64,000 nucleotides of DNA. Source: Methylosinus sp. PW1 (lineage in GTDB: Bacteria > Pseudomonadota > Alphaproteobacteria > Rhizobiales > Beijerinckiaceae). Where the stretch lies: the NCBI RefSeq assembly GCF_000745215.1, contig NZ_JQNK01000009.1, positions 186,001-250,000 of the forward strand, in the 5' to 3' direction. Below the pieces are notes generated by a model. It was not told the DNA's origin, did not search any database, and saw only the letters and a list, made by a program, of their open reading frames with translations. Position 1 is the stretch's first letter. The number at the start of each line of letters is the position of its first letter. Of the stretch, positions 1 through 8,592 are shown piece by piece. A program made the position numbers and the translations under genes.

Positions 1-141
1 CAGCAGGCGCAGGACCGCGGCGCCCGCGATCACCTTCTTGAAGCGCGCGCCGTCCTCCTCTATGAGGCGCGGCAGCAGCAATAGTCCGACGGCGAGAGCG
101 GAAAGAACGCTCTCCACGAAGCGAAGCGTCGCCAATTCCAT
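1..141 (-). CDS. copD: CopD family copper resistance protein, N-terminal fragment
   Basis: Reading the minus strand from an ATG at 141 gives 47 codons open to the window edge, so only the N-terminus is present. It starts MELATLRFVESVLSALAVGL, then a hydrophobic first helix and a charged stretch (RLIEEDGARFKK) before a second helix. CopD proteins are inner-membrane proteins that work with periplasmic CopC in copper uptake or tolerance. The call rests mainly on position directly downstream of copC in the same orientation (91-bp gap) and on the membrane-protein character. The rest of the gene lies outside the window. Confidence 0.6.
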   Translation of the reverse strand, partial: MELATLRFVESVLSALAVGLLLLPRLIEEDGARFKKVIAGAAVLRLL

Positions 142-232
142 TGATTTCGACTTCCGTTACGCTCGCGAGCACGGCGCGGCGCCCCGCCGATCGGCGCCGC
201 CCGAGATTTTTTGAAGCTGCTCTGAGCCAGAC

Positions 233-598
233 TTAGTGAGCGTCCACCGTGAACTCGTATTTCCCCTCGACGATGTGGCCATCCGAGGAGAGAACGCGAT
301 ATTTCACGACATATTTGCCCGCCGCGAGATCTGGCGCGTCGAGCGTCAGCTCGCGCGGCTTGTCGGGCGCGCCCTTCGCGCCTTCGACGACGGTCTTGCC
401 ATTGGCGTCGAGGATCGCGATCGTCGAGTAATTGGGCTCGACGCCGCCGCCGAAACGCAGCTTCACGAGCTTCGGCGAAGCGGCGACGTGATCCTTGGCC
501 GACGGAGAGGCGTCGACCAGAAAGGAATGAGCGAAGGCCGCGCCGGCGCTCATGCATAGAAACGCCGCCACGAGGCCGGCTCCGAACTTCATCTTCAT
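233..598 (-). CDS. copC: CopC periplasmic copper-binding protein
   Basis: This is a 121-residue precursor. A signal peptide of about 23 residues ends AAFA, so the mature protein would start with His24 (HSFLVDASP), the N-terminal Cu(II) ligand of CopC proteins. The other expected ligands are in the C-terminal SSDGHIVEG motif (Asp and His). The immunoglobulin-like fold is suggested by alternating strands and the PNYSTIAILDANGK segment. The start at 598 is chosen because GGGAGGAG lies just upstream; an ORF from 613 has no ribosome site. The gene lies between pmoD and copD, all on the minus strand, which points to a copper-handling module attached to the methane monooxygenase locus. Confidence 0.9.
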   Translation of the reverse strand: MKMKFGAGLVAAFLCMSAGAAFAHSFLVDASPSAKDHVAASPKLVKLRFGGGVEPNYSTIAILDANGKTVVEGAKGAPDKPRELTLDAPDLAAGKYVVKYRVLSSDGHIVEGKYEFTVDAH

Positions 599-675
599 CG
601 TCGCTCCTCCCAAATTATTCGCTTTTTCGTCTCATGATCTGGTCGGTCGGCCGCATCCGTTCAAGACGGCGGCCT

Positions 676-1290
676 TCACGACGACTTCAGCGCATCCGCA
701 GGATCGGCCGCCTTCGGCTTGGTGTGGCTATGGCGCCAATAGGCGCCGACCATCAGCGCGATCAGCACGACGCCGAGCGCCTGCGGCACGAAGGACCAAA
801 GCGTCTGGCCGACCATGAATTTGAACTGCTGGGTCTCTTTCTCGCCATTCGCTCGGGTGAGCGTCACATAGCCGATGAAATGACCCTTTTCGGTGAATTT
901 GTGCTCGAAATTGAAGGTGCCGGTCCTGTAGCGCTTCGGCGGCAGATGAATGATGGTGAGCGGCTCGAGATCCGCATCGGCCGAGATCGGCGTCAGCGGA
1001 TCGCGAATGATGCGCAGCTCGAGCGGCAGATCGCGAAAATCCGGATTGGCGATATCGAAAGTGAAGATGATCCGGCCGACGATCGGAATATGGTCGCAAT
1101 ATTGATCGCGCGCGCCTTCGGCCTCATAGGCCGTGATGTGGATCATGTCATAGCCGAACATGACCATGCACATATTGTCCATGACCATCGCTTCCGGTCC
1201 GTCGCCGCCGGCGCGAGCCGGAGAAGCGGCGAAGGACGCGAAGAACAGCGCAAGCGCCAATAGACAAGGTCTCACGGATCGGACGATCAT
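676..1290 (-). CDS. pmoD: PmoD-like copper protein of methane oxidisers
   Basis: This 204-residue protein has a signal peptide (hydrophobic residues 9-22, likely cleavage near ARA27). It is followed by an unusual Met/Cys cluster, MVMDNMCMVMFGYDM (residues 35-49), then a beta-rich periplasmic domain and one C-terminal membrane helix (LWSFVPQALGVVLIALMVGA). PmoD proteins are found only in methane and ammonia oxidisers. They carry this layout and bind copper through Met/Cys residues, reported to form a CuA-like site at a dimer interface. The exact role is unsettled, although the gene is needed for copper-dependent growth in related strains. Start 1290 has GGGAGGAAGG upstream; the longer frame to 1482 lacks one. 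It precedes copC and copD. Confidence 0.85.
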   Translation of the reverse strand: MIVRSVRPCLLALALFFASFAASPARAGGDGPEAMVMDNMCMVMFGYDMIHITAYEAEGARDQYCDHIPIVGRIIFTFDIANPDFRDLPLELRIIRDPLTPISADADLEPLTIIHLPPKRYRTGTFNFEHKFTEKGHFIGYVTLTRANGEKETQQFKFMVGQTLWSFVPQALGVVLIALMVGAYWRHSHTKPKAADPADALKSS

Positions 1291-1551
1291 CGCTTTCCTT
1301 CCTCCCGACCACGCGCGCCTCGAGGGTCGCCGCGTCGTCTTTTTTTGCTTCGAGCTTCGAGAGAGCGAGATCGCCTCGCCCTCGCTTGTCCCGATTTTTC
1401 TTAGTGCAAAAAGGAATCGATTTGAAATCGCTATTTCGTCGACTTGCCGCGGCGCAGCTCGCTCCTGCGAGATCACCGCCAACGTGAGACTCTATGGATA
1501 AATTCTATGCGTGTTCGGGCGCGGACGCGACAATTTCTCCTGCGTCCAAAC

Positions 1552-1584
1552 GCCGCATATATCGCATTCCGATATAACTGCGGC
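1552..1584. promoter_or_regulatory. Imperfect palindrome between pmoB and pmoD, possible operator
   Basis: GCCGCATATATCG (1552-1564) is mirrored by CGATATAACTGCGGC (1570-1584). The arms match fully apart from a 2-nt bulge, with a 5-nt centre. It is AT-rich in a GC-rich neighbourhood and lies after the pmoB terminator, upstream of pmoD on the minus strand, where a promoter for pmoD-copC-copD would be expected. A role as binding site for a copper-responsive repressor is inference. It could instead be a hairpin in the transcript. Confidence 0.35.
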
Positions 1585-1617
1585 GTTCTTGCTCCGGAAC
1601 ACGAAGCCGCCCCCCCG

Positions 1618-1657
1618 CTCCGCAAAAAGAAACCGGCCGGGCGCGAGGCCCGGCCGG
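1618..1657 (-). terminator. Rho-independent terminator of pmoCAB
   Basis: A perfect 10-bp GC stem, CCGGCCGGGC (1633-1642) and GCCCGGCCGG (1648-1657) with a GCGAG loop, is followed on the minus strand by TTTCTTTTTGC (1632-1622). It starts 29 bp after the pmoB stop. It separates pmoCAB from pmoD-copC-copD, so the copper genes probably have their own promoter or depend on read-through. The remaining sequence of the 1291-1685 gap holds the palindrome at 1552-1584 and no further gene that I can support. Confidence 0.9.
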
Positions 1658-1685
1658 CGGTATTTTCAGGCTTCAGAGAGCTCGA

Positions 1686-2981
1686 TCAGGGCATGTCGCC
1701 GGCGACGAACTTCGGAATGACCGGGCCGCCGATTTCGGTGGCGTAGCGCTTGCCCGACGGGCCGAAGAAGAACAGCAGACCGCCGATCTGGCTGTCCGTG
1801 TCATAGGCGAGGTCGGAGAGACGCTCGATGTCCCAACGCGCGTCCTGCACCTTGATCTCGATCGTCTTCGTCTCACCCGGCGCGATCGGCGTCGGATCCG
1901 TCGACAGACCACGGTCCGCCAGCAGATAGTCGGGGAACTCCGGCTTCGTCGTGAACACGTCGGGGTTCAGGAAGCGGAGACCCGCCGCCGTATACTCGCC
2001 GAGCTTCAGCGGCTCGTCCGTCTTGTTCGTGATCTTCACCTGAACCGTCAGCTCGCGGCCCGGCACCTTGTAGACGCCGCCCTTGAGATCCGCCGTCACG
2101 ACCTTCGTGCCGACGCCCACAGTGCCTTCCTCGGTGATCGGCGTCAGCGGCTTCTGCAAGCCGGCCTGAAGCGGGATCGTGCGCGGGAAGGTGCTGTTGG
2201 TGACAGCGTAGCCGATGATCGTCGCCAGGATCGTCACCGCCAGAACGATAGCGCCGACGCGACGGTCGTCGTCACCGATCTGCTCGTCTTCCTTGCCTTC
2301 GCTGACGCGCAGGTAGGAAGCGATGATGCCCTTCTTGAAGAACCAGTAGAGGATCCAGGCCGCAGCCGCGATCATCCACGGGAAGTGCCAAGCGTAGATG
2401 CGGTCGATGCCGTAGGTCTCGAGGTCCACGGTCGTGCCGTCCAGCAGCGTGACCGGGTCCTTGAAGTCGGCCATGTCGCCCTTGATCTCGATCCACTGGC
2501 CGGGTCCGATGATCGGGCCGCCGCCTTCGACGTTGATCTGCGCATGGACGTGCCAGCGGCCGGCGCGGCGCGCCTTCAGCTCGATCGAGAAGGCGTAATC
2601 CTTGCCGACCTCGAGCGAAACCGAACGCGGAGCGAACTGCTCGCCGATGAACTGAGCCGTGCGAACCAGAACCGGGCCGGGCTCGCCGGCGTTCAGGAAC
2701 GACGACTTCGGGTTCGCCACGGCCTGCGGCCAAGCCGAGAACACGTGCACCTTGCCCGAAAGCACCAGCGACTCGTTGACGTTCAGCGAGGTCTTCGACC
2801 ACTTCACGTCATACCAGTTCAGCGTGCGCATGCGCAGAAACGCCTGCTGCGACTTCTCGCCGTGCGCCGACGCCGGAGCGACGGAGCCCATCGTCGCAGC
2901 GACCGCAGCCGCCATGCCCAGGCCGAAGAGCCGAGCGACGCGTCCCGTCGCCAGCACGGCCATTCTCTCCAACAGTTTCAT
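1686..2981 (-). CDS. pmoB: Particulate methane monooxygenase subunit B
   Basis: This 431-residue protein is the copper-bearing subunit of pMMO, which oxidises methane to methanol in intracytoplasmic membranes. A signal peptide ends PASA, leaving His40 as mature N-terminus. With His144 and His146 (RWHVHAQI) this gives the His33/His137/His139 spacing of the Methylococcus CuB site exactly (104 and 106 residues). Two soluble cupredoxin-like domains flank a two-helix membrane region (about residues 205-285). Start 2981 has GGGAGG upstream; an in-frame ATG 15 bases earlier would overlap that site. It is the last gene of pmoCAB, 157 bp after pmoA. Confidence 0.98.
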   Translation of the reverse strand: MKLLERMAVLATGRVARLFGLGMAAAVAATMGSVAPASAHGEKSQQAFLRMRTLNWYDVKWSKTSLNVNESLVLSGKVHVFSAWPQAVANPKSSFLNAGEPGPVLVRTAQFIGEQFAPRSVSLEVGKDYAFSIELKARRAGRWHVHAQINVEGGGPIIGPGQWIEIKGDMADFKDPVTLLDGTTVDLETYGIDRIYAWHFPWMIAAAAWILYWFFKKGIIASYLRVSEGKEDEQIGDDDRRVGAIVLAVTILATIIGYAVTNSTFPRTIPLQAGLQKPLTPITEEGTVGVGTKVVTADLKGGVYKVPGRELTVQVKITNKTDEPLKLGEYTAAGLRFLNPDVFTTKPEFPDYLLADRGLSTDPTPIAPGETKTIEIKVQDARWDIERLSDLAYDTDSQIGGLLFFFGPSGKRYATEIGGPVIPKFVAGDMP

Positions 2982-3138
2982 GGAACAACCTCCCAAGTTT
3001 CTCTTCGCGGACCGGCCCGTCGGGCCGATCGTCCGCTGTCGTCCTTGCCGGAGCGGCTCTCCCGGACTCTCTTCTAAGGAGCCCTTCGCAGCCGCCCCTC
3101 CTCGCGTGAGGGATCGCGATCCGTCGCCTTGCGGCCGA

Positions 3139-3897
3139 TCAGATCTTGGTGATCACCTTCGTGGTGGAGTACCACTTACCGACGAACCACCACAGGAAGT
3201 ACACGAGCATCGACACGAAGCCCGAGAAGAACGCGGCCACCGGCACGACGTCCTTACCGAAGGTGCGCAGCGTGCCGCGCTCGACCATGCGGATGTATTC
3301 CGGCATCGAGGTGCGGACGAAGTGGAGGCCGATCAGATCAGCCAGAGACATCAGCTGACCATGCTGCTCCGTCGCCTGATGGAAGGCGGCGATCGCCGGC
3401 CAGTTGTTCGGGTAGAACAGCAGACCCCAGCCCAGGGCGCCGACCACAGCCGTGATCACATAGGAGCCCGACAGCAGCAGGATGATGTCCAGCCACAGGG
3501 CCGGAACGACCAGAGCCGACGGGAACACCAGGCTGATCGGGAAGTAGGTCCAGCCCCAGAAGTTCACATAGCGGTTGATCCACTCGCCGATGAGCAGACC
3601 CAGAACCGCGAAGGTCGCGCCGAACGGGAGACGGAAGTTCTCCCACAGGAACGCCTGAGCGGCGGCCGCGAAGGTCACGCCCAGGATCGGGATGACCGTC
3701 GGCCACATACGACGGTCTTTCCAGTCGACCCAGAAGTCCCAGTCGCCCGCCGTCAGCATGAAGTGAATATGATAGCCGCCCAGCACTGCCAGAAACAGCA
3801 GCGTCAGAATCAGCCAATCGGAGGTCTTAACGCATCCCGCCGCTTCCGCGACAGAATGGAAAGGCCCGATAGCCCCCCCGCTCTTCGATGTAGACAT
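3139..3897 (-). CDS. pmoA: Particulate methane monooxygenase subunit A
   Basis: This 252-residue integral membrane subunit of pMMO has the type II methanotroph sequence throughout (MLTAGDWDFWVDWKDRRMWP, then FYPNNWPAIA and FVRTSMPEYIRMVERGT). The DNA for GDWDFW matches the standard A189 pmoA primer site, and the sequence near 3239 closely resembles the mb661 site. A GTG at 3900 precedes the ATG at 3897; AGGAG is spaced 7 nt from the ATG and 4 nt from the GTG, and the family length of 252 favours the ATG. It lies 257 bp after pmoC and 157 bp before pmoB. Confidence 0.98.
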   Translation of the reverse strand: MSTSKSGGAIGPFHSVAEAAGCVKTSDWLILTLLFLAVLGGYHIHFMLTAGDWDFWVDWKDRRMWPTVIPILGVTFAAAAQAFLWENFRLPFGATFAVLGLLIGEWINRYVNFWGWTYFPISLVFPSALVVPALWLDIILLLSGSYVITAVVGALGWGLLFYPNNWPAIAAFHQATEQHGQLMSLADLIGLHFVRTSMPEYIRMVERGTLRTFGKDVVPVAAFFSGFVSMLVYFLWWFVGKWYSTTKVITKI

Positions 3898-4154
3898 CAC
3901 TCTTCTCCTTGGTGTCTGTCCGCCCGGCGTCTTCGCGCCGGCGTCTCGAGACCTGCCTCCGGCTCTCTCGCGCCGGATTGTCCTTTGAATGCGTCACCCC
4001 GGCGGCCACGCTTCCCGCCCGCTCTCCGAAACCCCGTCCGAGCCGCCGACCGGCGGCCGCTCGGACGAAGCCTCACGTTCCGAGAGCATTCGGAAAATTC
4101 ATTCGCCGGAGGCGGCCGTCCGCCAGAGCGGGCGGCCGAGAGTTCAGGCCGCTA

Positions 4155-4925
4155 TCAGCCGATCAGCGCCGCAACGCCGTCCTTGCCGAGCAGGCGCTTC
4201 ACGCCGGCCAGGATCTGCAGGACGACGCCGAACACGCCCAGAGCCATCCAGCCGAAGAACACGAAGCCCCAATGCAGCGGAGCGACGAACAGCTCTTCCA
4301 TGAACCAGAAGGTGTGGCCCCACTCGTTCAGGCCGACGTTCGGGATGATCATGAACGGGCCGATGGCCACGATCAGGAACGCCAGCGAATAGCCGTGCGC
4401 GAAGAACGGAATGCGGGTCTTGGCGTAGAAGAACGAGCCGACGCCGAAGATCGAGTAGATCGGGTAGCTGAGATAGAACTCGATGATGTGCGACGGCGTG
4501 AAGTCCGTGTCGCGAATCACCGTCATGTGCCAGGTGCCGTCCTGCTCCGTGAAGAAGCTGGCGCCCCAGTAGATGGCCACCGAGTAGACCGTCAGCCACT
4601 GCAGCAGCACGACGTGACGGCGAAGCTCCTCACGCGGAGAAACCGCGTCGACATTGCGGTCGCGGGTCTTCCACAGATAGCCGGCGAGGCCGAGACCGGC
4701 GACGAGCTCCAGCGGAATTTCCGTCCACAGCATCGTCAGCCAATACGTCTGGAACTCCGGAGCGAACGAGTCGAGGCCCGCGCGCCAGCCGAAGATCTGC
4801 TCATAGATGCGGATGAAGAGGTAGAAAACATTGAGGACGGACACGCCGATCCACAGGCCCTTCAAGTCCACGATGGCATCTGAGCCGGCGGCTGCGCCGG
4901 CCGATGTCTCTGTCGTTACGCTCAT
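4155..4925 (-). CDS. pmoC: Particulate methane monooxygenase subunit C
   Basis: This 256-residue membrane subunit is the first gene of the pmoCAB operon. Recognisable conserved stretches are RDTDFTPSHIIEFYLSYPIY and GPFMIIPNVGLNEWGH, which contain Asp/His residues of the metal site in the PmoC membrane region. About six hydrophobic helices are visible. The start MSVTTETSAGAAAGSD at 4925 is preceded by AGGAGG with good spacing. The frame continues 29 codons upstream, but that extension is polar and has no ribosome site. It is preceded by a leader of several hundred bases. Confidence 0.97.
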   Translation of the reverse strand: MSVTTETSAGAAAGSDAIVDLKGLWIGVSVLNVFYLFIRIYEQIFGWRAGLDSFAPEFQTYWLTMLWTEIPLELVAGLGLAGYLWKTRDRNVDAVSPREELRRHVVLLQWLTVYSVAIYWGASFFTEQDGTWHMTVIRDTDFTPSHIIEFYLSYPIYSIFGVGSFFYAKTRIPFFAHGYSLAFLIVAIGPFMIIPNVGLNEWGHTFWFMEELFVAPLHWGFVFFGWMALGVFGVVLQILAGVKRLLGKDGVAALIG

Positions 4926-5514
4926 CTCAATTCCTCCTAAGTGCTCCCAGGGATTCTCGAAGCGATCTCGCCGCGTCCCGCCTCCCTGCTCGGCACGCGC
5001 CTTCGTCTCCAACGGTTGATTGTCGCAGCCGCGGCCTCGTGCTCGACGAGCCGCTGTCCCGACCTCCCGCTCTCACCGCCCGACGACCCCTCTCAAAAGG
5101 ACCCGACGACGGCATTCTTCTTCTTTGCTCGGAGACGAATTTTCTCGAAACCGCCGCGCGAAACGAAAGCCCCAGACCCCCCGGCGCCTCCCAGCGCCAA
5201 AACATCCAAAACGCCCTCGTTCGGCGAGCCGCAACCATTTCCGTTCCGCTTCGTAATGACAATATCCAATAGGGTAGGTCAAAATAATCTATAGAATGGT
5301 ATACAGCACGCTATCAGGCAGTTTATGTGGCGCCGCACTTTCGGGCGCTCCCACCCGCGGCATTTGTCGCAGGCGCCCGATGCCTCACTAATAAATCATC
5401 TTACTTCAGTTGCTTAAAAATTCCGACAGCGCCCATAGATCAGGCGCCACAGCCTCAGGTAGTCCTCCCCACCTAGGCTGTGACAGAATGACTTGAGCCG
5501 CGGCGCGGCGCCGG
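4926..5514 (-). other. Long upstream region of pmoC (589 bp)
   Basis: No gene is supported here. The part nearest pmoC (4930-5240) is GC-rich and purine-rich on the minus strand and would be a transcribed leader of about 300 nt if the promoter is at 5254-5282. The distal part (5240-5340) turns AT-rich, as expected of a promoter. The short frames in both strands have no ribosome sites and no recognisable protein. Confidence 0.6.
5254..5282 (-). promoter_or_regulatory. Candidate sigma-70 promoter of pmoCAB
   Basis: On the minus strand TTGACC (5282-5277) is followed after 17 bases by TCATTA (5259-5254), within an AT-rich patch that includes TATTGGATATTG. This puts transcription start near 5247, roughly 320 nt ahead of pmoC. 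As I recall, starts about 300 nt upstream of pmoC have been described for type II methanotrophs. The -35 is good and the -10 is weak, so the exact boxes are uncertain. Confidence 0.4.
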
Positions 5515-6993
5515 TCAGCGGGCGGCTCTCGCCGGCTCCGGAGCCACAGTATCCAACGCATTGCGCAGGTCCGCGGCGCCCTTGTCGCGCCCGGTGAGCG
5601 GCTCCAATCCGAAGCGCGTCTCGATCGTCGCCAGAATCGCCGCTGTGTCATAGGTCGTGTGATCGACGAATCCCTTTTTCGCGAAGGGCGAAAGGATCAG
5701 CGTGGGCACGCGCGTTCCGGGGCCGAAGCGGTCGATTTGCGGCGGCGCGACATGATCCCAGGCGCCGCCATTCTCATCGGCGGTGACGATGACCAGCATG
5801 TCCTTCCAATTGGGGCTGCGCCGCAACCGCGCGACGACATCGGCGAGATGCGCGTCGCCGGTCTTCAGATCGGCGTAATTGGGATGCTCGTTGAATTTGC
5901 CGACCGGCTTGTAGAACGAGACCGCGGGCAGCGTCCCCGCCTCCGCCGCCGCGAAGAAATCATCGGCGTCCTTCAAATGCTGCTCGCGCGCCGGCGTTCC
6001 AGGCGCGAAATTCGCGAAATAGAGGAAGGGCTGGTGATGCGTCTGGAAATATTCCGGCGCCTCGCGCTGGCGGATGCGCCCGGCCCGCATGTCGTTCCAG
6101 CCGCCCGCATACCACGCCCATGAGACGCCCTTTTCGGAAAGGCGATCGCCGATCGTCGGCTGCGTCTGCGGCGGCAGGCCTACGCCCGATGGCGCTTCGA
6201 GCGGCGAGAGCGGGGTCGGCGGCTGCATCGTGCTGACCACGAAGCCGTCGCTGGTCACCGGCCCGGACTTTTTGTAGCGCGGCGGGCCGACGCGAGCGCT
6301 CGTCGGCGAGTCGGCCGCGCGGGCGAGAAGGCCGGTCGCCTCGTCGACCTCGGCGATCAGCGACGGCGGCGCCGAAGGAAAGGTCGGCGCGCAGGCGCAG
6401 ACGAGGAACATGTGATTGACGAAGGAGCCGCCGAAGAAGCCGTGGAAGAAATGATCGGCGAGCGTGAACTCCTGCGCGAGGCGCCATTGCGCCAGCGAGC
6501 GGCCGTCGTAATAGCCCATCACCAGGCCGCCGGCGCTGGAAACGGCGGCGAAACGATCCATCTTCCCGCCATCGATCTGCTCCTTCTCCTGGAAGAAATC
6601 ATGCGTCAGATCGGGCGTCTTCTCCGCATTGGGCAGAAAAGCGTCAATCGCGAAAGGCGCATTGGGAAGAATGGCGGGAAAGCGGGCGTCGACGCCCTTA
6701 TCGCCGCGGATCGGCGGCAGCTCGCCGAAAGGCTTGCCGTCGAAATCGACCTGGGCGAAGCGATCCGCGCCTATGCCGAGCCCATCGGCGCCGGGATAGA
6801 GGCCGAAGACATTATCGAAGCTGCGGTTTTCCGTGTAGATCACGACGATATGGCCGATGGCGGCGAAAGGGTTCCGCGCCTCCGCGGTCGCGTGGCCGGA
6901 AAGGCTAAAGAGCAGCGGCAAGAGCGCCGCTCCGGCGAAAATGCGCGATCGGGTCGAAATTCGTGCGTTTGTCCAAATTGGTGAGAGATCCAT
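5515..6993 (-). CDS. Secreted phosphoesterase (PF04185, acid phosphatase/phospholipase C-like)
   Basis: This 492-residue protein has an N-terminal signal segment (residues 20-38, FAGAALLPLLFSLSGHATAEA). Family motifs follow: HIVVIYTENRSFDNVFGLYP, DHFFHGFFGGSFVNHMF, and near the end VTADENGGAWDHVAPP and RVPTLILSPFAKKG. The PF04185 family cleaves phosphate mono- or diesters and includes phospholipases C and acid phosphatases; substrate cannot be told here. Start 6993 is the ATG directly before the signal peptide; the frame extends 59 Arg-rich codons further without signal features. The gene lies 127 bp downstream of the cytochrome c peroxidase gene on the same strand and upstream of the pmo promoter region. 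Confidence 0.85.
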   Translation of the reverse strand: MDLSPIWTNARISTRSRIFAGAALLPLLFSLSGHATAEARNPFAAIGHIVVIYTENRSFDNVFGLYPGADGLGIGADRFAQVDFDGKPFGELPPIRGDKGVDARFPAILPNAPFAIDAFLPNAEKTPDLTHDFFQEKEQIDGGKMDRFAAVSSAGGLVMGYYDGRSLAQWRLAQEFTLADHFFHGFFGGSFVNHMFLVCACAPTFPSAPPSLIAEVDEATGLLARAADSPTSARVGPPRYKKSGPVTSDGFVVSTMQPPTPLSPLEAPSGVGLPPQTQPTIGDRLSEKGVSWAWYAGGWNDMRAGRIRQREAPEYFQTHHQPFLYFANFAPGTPAREQHLKDADDFFAAAEAGTLPAVSFYKPVGKFNEHPNYADLKTGDAHLADVVARLRRSPNWKDMLVIVTADENGGAWDHVAPPQIDRFGPGTRVPTLILSPFAKKGFVDHTTYDTAAILATIETRFGLEPLTGRDKGAADLRNALDTVAPEPARAAR

Positions 6994-7120
6994 GGCGCGG
7001 CTCCAGTCGCAATAGCCTCGTCGAAGGCGAGATGGGCGAAGGTAGAATGTCGCGCGCCATAGAAAAAGCCTCCGCGCAGTGATGCGCGGAGGCTCTGGGA
7101 TGGTCGGCGCGAGAAGCGGC

Positions 7121-8185
7121 TCAGTGAGCGTGCTTCGCGGCGATCTCCTGCTGCGGCTGAGGCGTCGCATTGGTGCGCCCCGGCAGGACCGGATATTCGA
7201 CCTTGGGCTGATCGCCGGTCAGCGCGCCGAGAAAGGCGACGATGGCCGAGGTCTCGTCGGGCGCGAGCTCGAGGCCGAGCTGCGTTTTCGCCATGACATT
7301 GACGGCCTCCTCCAGCGTCCACACCTGGCCGGTGTGGAAGTAGGGAGCGCGCAGCGCCACATTGCGCAGCGGCGCGACGCGGAAGGAGAAGACGTCCGCC
7401 GGGCTCTTGGTGACGTTGAAACGGCCCTTGTCCGCTTCCGGCAGAATGGCCGCAGCGGGCTTCGACACCGCGCCGAATTGCGTGTAATTGCCGCCGCCGA
7501 CGTTCACGCCGTCGTGGCAGGCGCTACACCCCTTGTCGAGGAAGAGGCGCAGGCCCTTCTTCTGCGTCGCGTCCAGCGCCGCCTCGTCGCCGCCGAGGAA
7601 TTTGTCGAGGCGCGAATTGGGCGTCACCAGCGTCGATTCGAAGGCCTCGATCGCCTTGGCGAAATTGTCGAAGCTGGCGGCCTTGTTGTCGCCGGGGAAG
7701 GCCTTCTGGAAGGAAGCGACATAGCCCGGAATGCTGTTCAGCGTCGCCTCGACATTGGCGGGCGTGTTGTTCATCTCCACGCCGGCCTGCACCGGACCCT
7801 TGGCCTGCGCCTTCAGATCCTCGGCGCGGCCGTCCCAGAACTGGGCGGCGTTGAACACGGCGTTGAGAACGGTCGGCGCGCGGCGCGGACCCTTCTGCCA
7901 GCCATGGCCGATGGAGGTCGAGCCGGCGTCGACGCCGCCGAGGCTCAGATTATGGCACGAGTTGCAGCTGATGAGCTGGCTCGAGGATATGCGCGGATCG
8001 AAGAACAGCTGCTTGCCGAGCTCGATCTTGGCAGGTGTGACATCGTTGTTCTTGACCGCCTTTGTGGCCGCGGCCGGGGTGATCGGCTTGAAAACGGCGT
8101 TGGCGTCCGACCGCAGATCGCCGGCGACCGCGGCGAAAGGGACCAGCGCCAGCGCGCTCAGCGCAGCGATGAATGCTCGTGACAT
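7121..8185 (-). CDS. Di-heme cytochrome c peroxidase (classical type)
   Basis: This 354-residue periplasmic enzyme reduces hydrogen peroxide with electrons from c-type cytochromes. It has a signal peptide (residues 1-22) and two c-haem sites, CNSCH (74-78) and CSACH (220-224). The family stretches RRAPTVLNAVFNAAQFWDGR and LRNVALRAPYFHTGQVWTLE are clear. Met298 (EEAVNVM) is at the position that supplies the Met ligand to the high-potential haem in bacterial CcpA. This separates it from the neighbouring di-haem protein at 8593, which has Tyr there. It is transcribed divergently from that gene, with 407 bp between them. Confidence 0.92.
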   Translation of the reverse strand: MSRAFIAALSALALVPFAAVAGDLRSDANAVFKPITPAAATKAVKNNDVTPAKIELGKQLFFDPRISSSQLISCNSCHNLSLGGVDAGSTSIGHGWQKGPRRAPTVLNAVFNAAQFWDGRAEDLKAQAKGPVQAGVEMNNTPANVEATLNSIPGYVASFQKAFPGDNKAASFDNFAKAIEAFESTLVTPNSRLDKFLGGDEAALDATQKKGLRLFLDKGCSACHDGVNVGGGNYTQFGAVSKPAAAILPEADKGRFNVTKSPADVFSFRVAPLRNVALRAPYFHTGQVWTLEEAVNVMAKTQLGLELAPDETSAIVAFLGALTGDQPKVEYPVLPGRTNATPQPQQEIAAKHAH

Positions 8186-8592
8186 TTTCCCAGGGCTCCT
8201 CCGATGGGGATCGAGCTTGCGCTGCGAACAGCCGAGGCCCGAACCGTCGCCCGCCTACCACAAGCTGGGCTCACGGGCAAAGGCGATAATGCGCCAAAAT
8301 GGGAGAAATCATGTAATTGCAACTATAGCTCGACGATTTTGCCGGTCATGTCGAATTGATGACGCCCCCTGGCGCTCAGATAATTTTCTCACAATCGGCA
8401 AGGGCAATATTTGTTGCGCCGCACAGCCGATGTTACTGGCGAAGGCCAAGACAAAAAGCGTGCCATTGGCGACAAAAACATGGCTTCGGCCGCATGACGC
8501 CTTGCCGATGAGAGAAATTCCAGGCAGGATCATGGCCATCGCGCCGAGAAAAGAAGCGGCTCCTATCCGACAGGCGCGACGGGGAGGAAGAC
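8186..8592. other. Divergent intergenic region between two di-haem protein genes
   Basis: The 407 bp must hold the promoters of the peroxidase gene (minus) and of the four-gene operon starting at 8593 (plus). The middle (8300-8420) is less GC-rich and contains stretches such as TGTAATTGCAACTATAGC, but no pair of promoter boxes is convincing. I see no protein gene in it. GGGGAGGAAGAC just before 8593 is the ribosome site of the plus-strand gene. Confidence 0.5.

Noticed and set aside
60..557. 165-codon Arg-rich minus-strand frame overlapping copC and copD
   Set aside because: Out of frame with both; composition is that of a shifted GC-rich frame.
2659..4392. 577-codon plus-strand frame opposite pmoB and pmoA
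   Set aside because: It runs antisense through conserved methane monooxygenase genes.
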